Both the position numbers and the translations under genes were made by a program. The notes under the pieces are model-generated. The model was not told where the DNA came from, did not search any database, and saw nothing but the letters and a program-made list of their open reading frames with translations. From Symsagittifera roscoffensis (taxonomy: Eukaryota; Xenacoelomorpha; Acoela; Convolutidae): 64,000 nt of DNA. The stretch covers positions 83,786,012-83,850,011 of the forward strand of contig NC_087062.1 of NCBI RefSeq assembly GCF_963678635.1. Reading direction: 5' to 3'. Positions 10,594-21,330 of this stretch are shown here, in pieces (position 1 is the first letter of the stretch; the number at the start of each line of letters is the position of its first letter).

Positions 10594-11039
10594 GTATAGC
10601 TACACTGATGTCATTCAGATGGCGAAAGGGTTAAAACAGGTTAATTGGCGACAAAATTAGAGCGGAGACAAAACTACACTGTGGAGACAAAATCATCTGA
10701 AAATTAAAAATGCCTTGAGCAAAATTATTGAAAACTTTTTCACTGCGATCATTTTTTCTTGATTCATTAGCTGGGCATTGTTAACGTTCATAGACATCAA
10801 AATGTTCATAATAGCTAAAAAACGCCGAATGAAAATATTGACCAAAACTTTACTTGTTGAATTGCGTCGTTTTGATTTCGCCGAGATATTGTTTGGCAGC
10901 GGAATATGAGTTTTAGTGATCGGTTTTTGAAGCATTTTCTTCCAACAATTCTTGCAACAATTTTCTTCCAACAATATTCGAGTATTTTGATATCTATGAA
11001 CGTTAGCAGTGCCCAGCTAATGAATTAGGAAAAAATGAT
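10594..11039. other. No gene recognised
   Basis: AT-rich spacer. 10750-10800 ('attcattagctgggca', 'gttcatagaca') and 10990-11030 contain the same words in inverted order ('atctatgaacgttagcagtgcccagctaatgaatta'), so the segment is a loose ~270-bp foldback. Confidence 0.4.
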
Positions 11040-11550
11040 AAGTACGAACTAAAGAAGACTGCTCGTATCAGGGCGAAAACCTGGATGTTCCGACTGCCTT
11101 TTAATGTCTATGGAGCAGTAATAACATGAAAGAATTAAATCTAATAAAAAATGATTTTTTTATTTGAGACTTTTGTGAAAATCATCCCTCCGCACGCCAT
11201 ATAAAAATATAGTGATAAATTTTGCTCCTAGTAACAAATCAAATATGGCAAATAAGTTTCCTTCAACCAATTTGGAACGAATTTTAGGACGGATTAAACC
11301 TCCGCTTACGCGTTTAAAGCGCGAAACATATCGCGCGTTAATTGTCCAAAATTGCAATCTTTAAACCCACATAACTTTACGACAAACGATCACAGGTGAA
11401 ATACCTTTTCAAATTTAAACTCAAAACAACAATATCTTTTGAATGATATTAAAAAAACTTTAAAAAAAACCGCTTATTAAAGAGTCGAAACGTGTCTGAA
11501 GAAACAAAAAACACGCCGAGCACAAATATTCCGTTACTTTCGTTACGAAA
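11040..11550 (+). repeat. Dispersed repeat family R2, copy 2
   Basis: Co-linear, diverged copy of 3690-4235 in the same orientation; see that entry for the shared landmarks. Its right end contains 'cgttactttcgttacgaaagtcgg', a short palindrome that is less perfect in copy 1. Confidence 0.8.
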
Positions 11551-14500
11551 GTCGGTAAAAAAATATACTTCAAATAGTATTGTTTGCGATTTGCGTACAA
11601 AAATGCTCTGACAGTCTATCACTATCAGCGATACCACCTTGTTCAGATCAAAAATCTGACCAACAGAAACACCACAAAACTGACATTTTTGCCGACCTAT
11701 TTCTGACAAAGGCTAGAACTATATAAAAAGGTTTTGAACGTCGAACGTTGAATTTCAATGAATTAAAAAGGGTGGGGGCCGAGCCTTGTGTCATCAATGA
11801 CCTCAAAAATATGGGTTCTTTTCCAGTTTCCCACCCACCTAGTAAAGTTGCATTATAAGACTGCTTAGAACATGTTCATGTAGTAAAAATCTGTCCACTT
11901 GTTCACACTGACACCTTTCAATTCAGTTTAGAACATCAAAATCAATTTAAATAGACTTCCGTAAATCGAATTTCGGAAAAAAACTGAAGGGGGATGGTCA
12001 AAGATCCAAAAAATTAAGTTCAGTTACACTTGCAGTATTAGCTAAATTCAATCCAGTTGTCACGGTAACCTTAGCTGTGTTCAACAATAAATATAAGGAC
12101 TATTCGGTTCATTCTGTTTTAGTATAAAATATTTGATCTCTTTAATTATTCAACACTACCCCTTTTGGTACCTAGTAACGAATTACCACCCCCTATAATG
12201 AACTAATTCAACGGATAAACATATATATAACCTAGTCATGAATCTCCCCCTTTTGCAAAAGGAGGGGCATAGTTAAAATATCCAAAATATTAAGCAATGT
12301 TCTTTGAACTACTTTTTGCTACCACCCACATTGAAAAAGTGGGTCATTTAGCGTCTGCGCATGTCAAGAAAACAATGGCGTCCAATTATCCAATTTGATA
12401 CGATTTAACATTATTTGTATTCATCCAACAATGCTAACAGCTTTTTTTTTATTCTTCGCAAGAGCCGTAATTTGATGACCGCCCATTCCACCCACGATTA
12501 TTTTAAACATTTCCTGTTCAGTTTTCAGAATTATTCTCTTAATGTAATTTGATATTTTTTTCTTCAAAAAACAACCATTAAATTAAAGCAAAGTCACTCA
12601 GTAGGACTAAAGATGTCATTTCTTTTTCATTAACAACATTTGCTTTCGAAAAACCAGATTGAAAGCAAAAAAAAATACGGCATAAAAACAGATCGAATAA
12701 AATGAGTTAATATCACCAGAGCCAAATGAGAAAATGCAATTTCGCAATCATCTGAAAACAAATGATGATTAAAATGACTTGATTGCATGGCATGCTGTTG
12801 TGCCATTCCTATTCCATAATCTGAGAAAATCATCCTTTTTAAATCATGGCCTCAGGTGTTTGCTAATTAAGTTAAAAAACAGAAATTAAAAAATGTAGGG
12901 AGCAGGAAGTGCAGAAAACGAGCACATTTCATAGCCATAACAAAAGCATAGATAAAAATTAATTACCGAACAAACAAGGACAGCCGCTCACTGTGCAACT
13001 AGAACATAAAGTTCCGACCGCAGAAATTTAAGTTTGAAGGGATAAAAATCTTCATTCGGCGTTTTTAAGAAAACGGGCAATCTTGAGTATTCTGTTTTTA
13101 CACATAAGATTGGCTACCCGTAGCGGATCTAGGCTATACTCGAGACTTAGGAAACTAGAAAGTTTACATCGAGCTACTTTTTCAAATTGATTTTCAGAGC
13201 TCTCCTGAAACGGTATTAAGGCCCAGTTTCGTCAAATTTTAGTTATTTTTGTTTAAAAAAACAAATGCTGTATTTGATCCCTTTCTGAGAAGTTTGACCA
13301 AAAAAAGTGAAATTTTTGGCCAGCGCACCCCCTTAAAATTCTATAGCCAAGTCGCCGAAGGCGCCTTTAGAAAAAATTAGGGGCTGGGAAGAAAAAAATT
13401 GACTATGTAAAAAATTTCTAAAATGGGTGTCGAAATCCATGGGGATCTTTTCTTCTACGCGTTGGATTTCTTCTACGATTTAACTATATGATTTTCCAAT
13501 GTCTTCGTGACGTACAAATAGCCCATCAGGAAACATTTTTAACGCAAGAGCCATGTCATGATTTGTATCGTAAGCAATTTCGAGACCCAGTTCAGATACT
13601 TTTCTCAGAAGACTTTGACACAGGTGAAAGAAACATCCTGATAGATGCATATCAAGGAAATTCTTGACGAAAGATTGAAGCACGACTGGTAACCGAGTTC
13701 ATTTTTTCAACGCATGTTAAAAACGATCATAGGTTTTTTTTTCGCAAGAAAAGCATAGTTACAAAATGGTGCAATTACAGAGATGCTAATACGGATGAAA
13801 TACAGTTCATAAATATCTTTGCGCATTACTTAAAATAATTTATCTGCCAACCATAACTTTATTTTTCAATAAATTTTAGTTTTTCAGTGTCATCAAAAAT
13901 TGAAATTTGTTCGTGATCCTCGATTGCTCTATCGAAACGAACGAATATCAAAACTACGGCTGCAGGGACAGCAGAGAAATTATATTCATGTTTTGCTGGA
14001 TCGAGACGCCATTCTTACCAGGTTGTGATTAGCAGACCAGGCAAGCTGAGTGGCTAACTTGTCAGTTACTGGCATAACAGCAGTGGCAACCGGCAATAGT
14101 TGGGGTCACTGCTTCGCTCAACTCTTTAGGGTGACTTAAGAGATTTCTAGGATCATATTTTCCAGCTGAAATGTCATGACTGCAAGCCACGCTTTTCAAA
14201 AATCTCGTAATTTTCTATTACTGCATTTGTGCAACACTTGTGTTTGATATTTCGCCCAGAACCACCTTTTATTAAGTTTGTTTTTCAATTTGAGTTAAAT
14301 GGTACGATGTTAGAGAATAAAGAGTCAAGTGTTGAACATCCTCAAACAAGCCCCTGATGCCTACTACGTCACATGATGACAGCCGAAACGAAACACAAAA
14401 GTTCTTAGACAATTATTATCTAAAACTAAAAAAAAACCATTCAAGTTCACTACTTCTACAGACTTTTATTCACCCATATTTCTCAGATAAAAAAACAAGG

Positions 14501-15077
14501 GAAACAAAACCAGCCAGAAATCAATAGCAGCCAGGACCTTATAATGAATAGTACTGGACAAGAATGGATGTGTTTATGTGACAGATAAATTAGCGCCCAA
14601 TCTAAGTGACCAATAGTAAGTGAAACACTAATACTACCATTCGCCCCAATAGAGGTTATTGTCAATCAATATTACATTGCTACATTAACATTGACATAGA
14701 AAAATGGAATTTAATTTACTTCTCTGACATTTCTAACACGCATTCAAAAATAAACTTACCGGTTACAATGACTTTTCGATGTAATATCAAATAGGATATT
14801 ACTTTGCCAAAAACTGATTCATTTATCAATCTACAACCTTTTGCTATGGGTTGTTGCTGCATTGATAAAAGCCAATTTTGGATCACAAATACACCTGCTA
14901 AAAAGTTCAGCATTTTCAATTTATCGGAGCGTGGATAAAGACCTATCTGGGAGTACTTCGCTGTAGCAAATCTTGCATGCAAAAATTTTCAGGGTTTTAA
15001 AAAATTAGAGAAATAACTTACTACCAAGCAATATAATGAAAATTCCTCCCAAAGTAATCCTTAATTACCATCTTTAG
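11551..15077. other. AT-rich region without a recognised gene
   Basis: No gene can be supported. 13300-13470 contains 'ttttggccagcgcaccccc' and 'ggcgcctttagaaaaa', matching internal parts of the hAT-like MITE at 49279-49721 ('ggcgcctttagaaaaactt'); it is a decayed relative. 14035-14145 has a tRNA-Leu-like stretch ('ctgagtggctaacttgtcag') without a convincing second promoter box. An 88-residue minus-strand open frame at 14716-14982 has no recognised domain. Confidence 0.4.
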
Positions 15078-15316
15078 GGCGGTTTATTAGGCCGACATAT
15101 TGGGAGGAGGTTGAACACGCCCATTCAACGGCGCCCGTAATCCCGATTGAGCTACCGCTTGCAATTCCAGGCCTAGACCAAAGAGATCTTCGCTGGTATC
15201 ATAATCGCAAGGGCAACCAGTTCGCATCAAATTTTAGGGCCAGATTCAAAAGACTGCTTCAAGTCCAAAAACAGAGCTTAAAGTTCTCAACTAGTTCGAA
15301 AAAAACAGTTGTGTAA
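15078..15316 (+). CDS. Probable terminal exon of an unrecognised gene
   Basis: A clean acceptor (ATCTTTAG, ending 15077) opens a frame, entered in phase 1, of about 78 residues ending at TAA 15314-15316. The segment is richer in G+C than its surroundings. Its amino-acid mix is coding-like and not poly-K/N/F like the chance frames nearby. It starts GRFIRPTYWEEVEHAHSTAP, then has IPIELPLAIPGLDQRDLRWY, then a basic amphipathic stretch NFRARFKRLLQ. It ends in STSSKKTVV, whose last three residues fit a class I PDZ-binding tail (T-x-V). There is no ATG-led frame, so it must be a 3' exon. I recognise no family. Upstream exons were not found. It may be a cytoplasmic tail of a membrane protein, but that is inference from the basic helix and PDZ-like end only. 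Confidence 0.5.
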
Positions 15317-15589
15317 AAAAGATGCAGAATGCTTTGAAAATCCATATTTTAAATGACCATTAAGTCAACTTAGTTTAAACTTCATCAAAAGAACCATAAG
15401 GCTGCCGAGTATCATGTATACTTATTTCTTATTAACCATAGTTCATTCCAATTACAAGCAACGGAATTTGATGAATTACTTTTTTCTATCAGTGAATAAA
15501 CTTAAACGACACATGATGATGATTTTGTAAAACCTACCAACCATGTTAAGTTATGACAGCTGTAGTCACGGGCAAGACTTTTAGTCTAC

Positions 15590-15720
15590 GAAGTAGAAGG
15601 GTAGTTGGTGAGGGGGTGGGTCGAAATACAGGAAGGGGGACAAGGAGGGTGGGGTGGAATGGCGGAAGTAAGCCAGGGCAGCCAGGAGGGAGGAGGACGG
15701 ACGGGTGGTCGCGTGAAATC
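15590..15720 (+). other. G-rich tract with quadruplex potential
   Basis: Between 15600 and 15700 the plus strand carries many G runs of three to five (gggggtggg, ggaaggggg, gagggtgggg, gggagg) separated by short loops. Such density is exceptional in this AT-rich window. Open frames exist on both strands across it (15553-15927 plus, 15546-15845 minus), but both are low-complexity consequences of the G/C bias. It is followed by a splice-acceptor-like ctttttcag at 15757-15765. Confidence 0.55.
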
Positions 15721-16440
15721 CAATTAGACGAAGGTCTCCTCACAGGAAACCATTTCTTTTTCAGCCTGGATAATTCACCAACGCTCCATGACACATCGCG
15801 ACAGAGCGAATGTAGAATCACAAGCATTGGCAATGTTCTTAACAAACTGATATCAATAACGGCACATCAAAATATATTTTCCAACAATTCACAAAGAGCA
15901 CAAATAATGGAAAAAAACTTGTTTTAAATTGAATCAGTTTGAAGCCTTGCCCGAAGTAATTTTCTAGACTTGCTCACATTCCATGCAATTTTTGCGCCCC
16001 GGAATTATGTCTGCGTGAGAAAATAGGATTTTTTTTTCACAGGTTTGACCATTTCAATTGACGAAAAAAAAATTAATAGTAGCTGGCTGACGCAAAGAAT
16101 TCCATAACTCTACCATCTTTGCAAAAAAAAAAACGTTTCATTGTATTTAGCGGGTGTGGTGGAGGACAAGCAAAAAAAATTCAGGGAAAAAATCGGTTTT
16201 TTATTTATCAAAAGTGATTTTCCAATTGCCTCCATATATGCTTCAAAATTCAGAAAGATTTTTTAAAAAGCAAAAAGTTAGCAGACTTCACAACTCCATC
16301 TACGACATTCTCGTCAACAGATTCATTAATCTAGCATCCATGCCATGGTAGCTTCCATTTATCCAGAATTAGATTATTATTTGGAATATTTGCTTACATA
16401 GTTACATAGAACAGGACAAGGCAAAAACTATTATGTCAAA

Positions 16441-17290
16441 ACAAACAAAAAAAGACAAAGATTTCATAAAGTAGGCATATTCGACTGTCATAATAAAAGA
16501 GGCAAATTGGAAAACAGTTTTTGTAGAAAAATGAAGTTTTGATTCCCGAATGGCGCCAAAACCTAATTCTACTTGAGTAAAACAAAGTTTTTCAGGCTTA
16601 AATTGAGCATAAATCAGTTATTTTAAGCCTGATCGCTCAAAAATTAAGACAAAAATCAAAAATTTCACACGGTTTTTTTTCGATACAGAGAAAGTCTTTT
16701 CAAAATTTTTAAAATGTTGTTCAAATCAAGACCGAAATGGCTTGAATATGATGTATCACTCGACACTTTCCAATATTTATATGGTAGGTGACTTAGCGTA
16801 AACAACAAAAGAAAAAAACTAAACCACGCCCGAATATAAAGTTTCTCCCCGTTTAAAATGGTCGGAACAAAATCAGGATAAACAATCAATGATATAAACA
16901 TGCCTTGAACGAAATTCAACTTCAAAAAACCATAGCCGACATACAGTTGGAAAAGTGGCAATTAACGCGATTCATCATTTAAGGAAATCGAACAAAAAAA
17001 GGATTTTCGAAAAAATTTCAACATTCGAACTTCCCAAGAAAAAATACATGACCTTACAGCAAAGCTCCTGGAATTGCAAGAATTTTTTAGCTTTGACACT
17101 TTTTCGCTAGAATTCACCCAATATGAGAAAACTGAATCAATGCGTAAATTTTTTATTCCGCTGGGGAAATCACCTTTCGTAAATAGAACTCTTTCACGTT
17201 TTTCGCACTATATCTGCTTTCATAATCGGATGGTAAAGTCTCTTCCTAATTTACAGCAAAAGAATTTGAATTGAACTTGAAACAAAATCG
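16441..17290 (+). repeat. R1 and R3 dispersed repeat, longest copy (~850 bp)
   Basis: 16441-16960 matches R1 copy 1 in the same block order, from 'aggcatattcgactgtcat' to 'accacgcccgaatataaagtttctcc'. It continues directly into block R3 (16960-17290), whose landmarks are 'acattcgaacttcc', 'caatatgagaaaactgaatcaa', 'tattccgctggg' and a 'ttttcgc' segment. R3 recurs at 17880-18260, 51720-52130, 62930-63190 and 63870-64000. R1 and R3 are probably parts of one element. Confidence 0.6.
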
Positions 17291-17385
17291 AAAATCATAA
17301 CGAAAAAGATAAAATTTGGCGTGAGCAAATTTTTCCTGAAAAAAAATCAACACAACCTATTCAAAAGTCTTCACTACGTTCATTG

Positions 17386-17450
17386 ACACTTAACAACAAC
17401 AACAAAAAACGGGACTCGAACTCGGTCCTTCAGACTTTTCGGCCAAAAAC
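17386..17450 (-). repeat. SINE 3' remnant with tRNA-like B box and TTG tail
   Basis: On the minus strand 17427-17409 reads GACCGAGTTCGAGTCCCG, a good T-arm/B-box sequence. It is followed by a TTGTTGTTGTTAAG tail (17405-17388). No A box or acceptor stem can be drawn upstream, so this is a retroposon end and not a tRNA gene. Confidence 0.45.
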
Positions 17451-17879
17451 GCAATTTTTTGGCCAAAAATTTCCAAAACAGTGCTGAAAAACGCCTTTTT
17501 TGGCCTGTTTTTTTTCTTCGAAAACTCCACTAAACGGCACTTTAGGCCAGCATTTTAGCAAAAAAAATCGCCTGTGTCGCAGAAAAATGTAGTACATTAG
17601 GGTCCTTAAAATAATTTAGGAAAGCTCAAAAAATCAATTTAATTATTCTTTAAAAAGAAACAAATCTTTTGACAATTTTACGGCGAAGAAGTTCTCTCGG
17701 AGTTAGTTCAAAAAACAATTTAAAAAAACATGGCAATTTTTTTAAATTGAACACAATGAAAAATGCTTAAGTTAAAACAGGTTCAAAAATGTAGAAAAAA
17801 CTGTTGCGCTAGCCTTTACTTGAAACAGAATCAGTGAAATGGTGGTATATAAACCAGCCGAAGAATCAAACACAGCCAA

Positions 17880-18260
17880 ATGACAGTTGGAAAAGAGAAA
17901 TGAACGCAAAGAAGCAAAAAAACGGATTTGTTTTTTGAAAAAACTCAGCCTTCGAACTTCGAAGAAAAACAGATGGCCTAAAATCTCTTTGAGTCCTAGA
18001 ACAATTTATTATTGACAATTTTTTTATGAAATTAACCCAATTTGAGAAAACTGGATCAAAACGTAAAGATTTTATTTCGCTGGAAAATCTGAAAATTAAA
18101 TTCCACTTTCGAAACTAGAAGTCGATCTCGTTTTTCGTGACCTGTACACATTTGCTGTTCGATAGTGGAGTTTGCCTTCCTTCTAACAATGGAAATGCAC
18201 TGAACTTAGAAAGAAATCACAAGTCAAACAAAAAGAAATCACCAAGACCTATATAAAAGA
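17880..18260 (+). repeat. R3 repeat copy
   Basis: Matches 51720-52130. Shared blocks include 'tttgagaaaactggatcaa' (18039-18057) and 'gatagtggagtttgcctt' (18159-18176). The closely related R3 block of the long copy lies just upstream. Confidence 0.65.
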
Positions 18261-18282
18261 CTTCGCTGCGTTCATTATTCTT

Positions 18283-18360
18283 AACCAGCCGAAAGGTCAT
18301 ATAATAGTTATGTAACAATTGTTGAAGTTCATTCTTATGATGTAACTTTCCGGCTGGTTT
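18283..18360. mobile_element. Mini-MITE (~78 bp) related to 8018-8242
   Basis: Bounded by AACCAGCCGAAAG (18283-18295) and its imperfect inverse CTTTCCGGCTGGTT (18347-18360). The interior is 'cataatagttatgtaac..atgatgtaac' type sequence, as in the larger element. It looks like an internal-deletion derivative. Confidence 0.65.
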
Positions 18361-21270
18361 ATACTTCACTGCTTTATTCACACTCCAGTGAGTTATCGGT
18401 TTTAGAAAATTAAAATGATTGGAATGTAAAATTAGCCATTCTAAAAATTGAATACCTAAAAATTGGGTTAAAATTGAATATCTAAAAAGGATATGAACAA
18501 ACGATCTGATTATTCACAGACTTCTATTAGCAGCTTCCGTTGGTGTTATTTTAATCATACCATTTCCACATCCTACTAATGGTACAAAAACCAATAAAAG
18601 CTCCTATTTTGTCGCTTAATGAGCTCAGCAGAAGAAAGTGTTCAAAGACGCACACCAAAAATCGCGGGGATTCATTAACTTAATTAGAACAACTACAATC
18701 CATTTTGCATCACAATTCACATCTATATTTTTTCTAAGTCAATGAACATTGCCTCTAAACTGAAGGCTCGAAGACTAATCAAAAAAGACAAAAATTTAAC
18801 GCCTAGTTGCCGCATTGCTGTTTGCTGATTTTTTATACAATGCCCAATAGTCATAATAACATCATCTGCACGAGTAAAACAAATGTTAGGACAATTTTCA
18901 CAATTTCAGATGATAGCAAAAATTTGGTGATTATTTTCAAAACAAGAGTAGCCGGTCACTGCATAAATAACACAGTATGATGCTGGCTTTACGTGAATAA
19001 TCTCTTGTATATTCACCTTTGTTTTGACGTTGTTTGTAATGACTAAAGTATAAAAATAAGCTATTCAAACTAATTCGTCAAAAAAAAGAATTTCGCTTTC
19101 TGTAAAATTATTCACTCGTTGACAACATTTGAGTCTGAATCGCAACAAACTCAGACCTATTTCACTCAAAACTTATTAGCTTAAATTTGAAATCCCACCT
19201 TAAACCATTAATTACTTCCCCTTTTTCGAAAATGGTCGGATCAAAAACTGCAACTGAATTATATGACTAGTTGGTCGAATTTCAATAGGCTTTCGGTAAT
19301 ATACTTTTACCGCATTAATCCACAACTTTTGAGAGAGAAAAAAGGTTCAGAACTTTCAAAAAAGGCCAAGGCTTAGTGATAAAACAAAGTCATTATAAAA
19401 AATAAAACATGAAATTAATCTCCATAAATTAATATTTTAAAAAAATAGCTAAATGGGATTCAAATTTGATACTGATTGACATGATCAAAGTGGTGATTGA
19501 CAAGCTAATTGGCAGCCAAATAGCCCAAATAGTACAATCCAAAATAGGCTCTACAATAGCCTAGTCGAGCATACTGTCTCTCAAAAGGTCAAAATGAGTC
19601 CTTTTGAGAACTTAATTGACTATTCGATACCTCTTTGCATTGAGTTGATGATTACTGTTACTACACAAAAATAGCCAAAAAAATCAATTTGATACTAATT
19701 TATAGTATAGTATAGCGCACAGGTGAACGACCCGCAATCAAAATGTACAGATACTTTTCATTTATTTCTTAAGTTGAGCCAAATTGCTCTTTTATTAAAA
19801 CAGCAAAAAACTAATAAAAAGACTACAAAACAGTCTGCTAGAGAAAACAAAAATCTTATTATCATTACATGAGAACAACATCAAGAGAAAAACTAAAAAT
19901 ATTATGAAAATCATGAGATCAATACCTCACTGGATTCGGACTTAATCCAATAATCAATAGGTGGTCTAAGTCAAAATAAGGCGACAACTCGCACAAAAAA
20001 TCAATTAAGAAATCATTTAAAAGAACGCGCAGCTTAGTCCAGCTGGTCTAAAATTGACACTTAAAGTAGATGTTTTCGCAACTAAGCAAGCTAGTGAAAA
20101 GATCTTTGACTCCGCAAAGCAGAAAAATAATGATTTCCTTCAGGATTCGACATTTGTTAAACTGAGTATTGTAACAACCATCTGATTATTGAAAAAATTC
20201 AATTCAGCATATGGAATAAGCAGGAAATCCTATAAAAGGACGCATACTTCGATTAGTTATTTGAACTAGAATGTAACTATAACATCTGTCATTATTGATA
20301 CCCTCGCAAACGCTCTGTTGACAACCGTCAGAGAAAACTACTAAGCCGACAGAAATGGAAAAATCAACCCTTGTTTCTTGGGACAGTCGTTCTACTGAGC
20401 GATACGTTTTACGGCACAAGTATGAAAAATAGTTCCCGCGATTTTTGAGAAAATTTCAAAAACACTCCCAGCTTCCGAAGACTCGAAGCACAAAAAAATT
20501 TCGTCGCGGATCCATCTAGATTTTAGGGTCCGAATTATCATACTTGTACCCCCTTTAAATCATGATACCACAAGACAACCTCGTATTGTGCAGACGAGAG
20601 CTTAGTCAAACAAGGTTCGTAATAACACACTAAGCTGATGGCAAGTGTAAATAATGCATAGTATGTATTATTTTAGTCACTTCTCGCATGCACTTATGTA
20701 TCTCGCCAAGTGCCCTTTAAAGTATGAACAAATTTCAATGAAATCTGGCCCGGCCTGATAACGCCCCGAAAATTTGCGAGACGTATATTTTTTTGCAACG
20801 TCAAAGGAAAATGTCGACCTGACAAAAAACAAAATTTTTCATCAAGGCTTAATTGCTAGTTAGATTTGAAATTTCGTACTTTCAGCCCGCAATATTTTCG
20901 ATTTGTCAGATCTGAGTTGCCTAACATTGATTAAATATTTTAGTCAAAGGATTTGATTCGGGCTTTTTACGACTAAGACAGCATATAATCACGCAACTGA
21001 AAATCAAATCAATTTTTTGGTTATTAAATGTTCGCAGAATTATATCAATCTGTAAAAAATGTAGCTCGCTACAAGATTTATCATTCAAATTTAAATGGGG
21101 GTGATATTTATACATTATCTGACAATTTTTCAAATTAAAATAATTTAGCTGAAATGTTTGAAAAACCAGATTTTAAAAAAGTTATTTCTATTTAAATTAA
21201 AGGATTTTTTTTTTAATTTCTACATTTTCAACAGCATATTTCCATGTTTCTGGAACCAATTTGAGGTAAT
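18361..21270. other. AT-rich region without a recognised gene
   Basis: No protein gene, RNA gene or clear repeat was recognised. I looked here on the minus strand for Frizzled transmembrane exons that could continue the CRD gene at 21331-22391 and saw no trace of the KYPERPIIF, GMASSIWW-like or KTxxxW motifs. A 71-residue minus-strand frame at 20204-20419 contains five cysteines but matches neither a Frizzled nor a netrin domain that I know. Confidence 0.4.
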
Positions 21271-21274
21271 TCAT

Positions 21275-21280
21275 TTTATT
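21275..21280 (-). terminator. Poly(A) signal AATAAA of the CRD-only gene
   Basis: Reverse complement of 'tttatt', 51 nt past the stop codon of the CRD gene. Its position supports a transcript that ends here instead of continuing into transmembrane exons. Confidence 0.5.
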
Positions 21281-21330
21281 CCTGATTCAGAGCATGATCA
21301 ACGTGGTCGTGGAGTGGTAAACATAGTCCT

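Noticed and set aside
14035-14145. tRNA-Leu-like segment, or alternatively a minus-strand exon ending at a GTAAGA donor
   Set aside because: No second Pol III box and no consistent frame between splice signals; neither reading is strong enough to annotate.
15546-15927. Overlapping 99- and 124-residue frames on opposite strands
   Set aside because: Both are open because of the G-rich/C-rich bias; composition is low complexity and no start context or domain is seen.
16680-16700. 'cgatacagagaaag' resembling U6 snRNA, and 'aatttggaacga' in the R2 repeats
   Set aside because: The rest of U6 is absent at both places and the second word belongs to a dispersed repeat.
17388-17430. tRNA gene on the minus strand (good T-arm sequence)
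   Set aside because: No D-arm, anticodon arm or acceptor stem can be drawn. A TTG-repeat tail indicates a SINE remnant.
20204-20419. Cysteine-containing 71-residue minus-strand frame as a downstream exon of the CRD gene
   Set aside because: No similarity to Frizzled linker, transmembrane or netrin sequences, and the CRD gene already ends with a stop and poly(A) signal.
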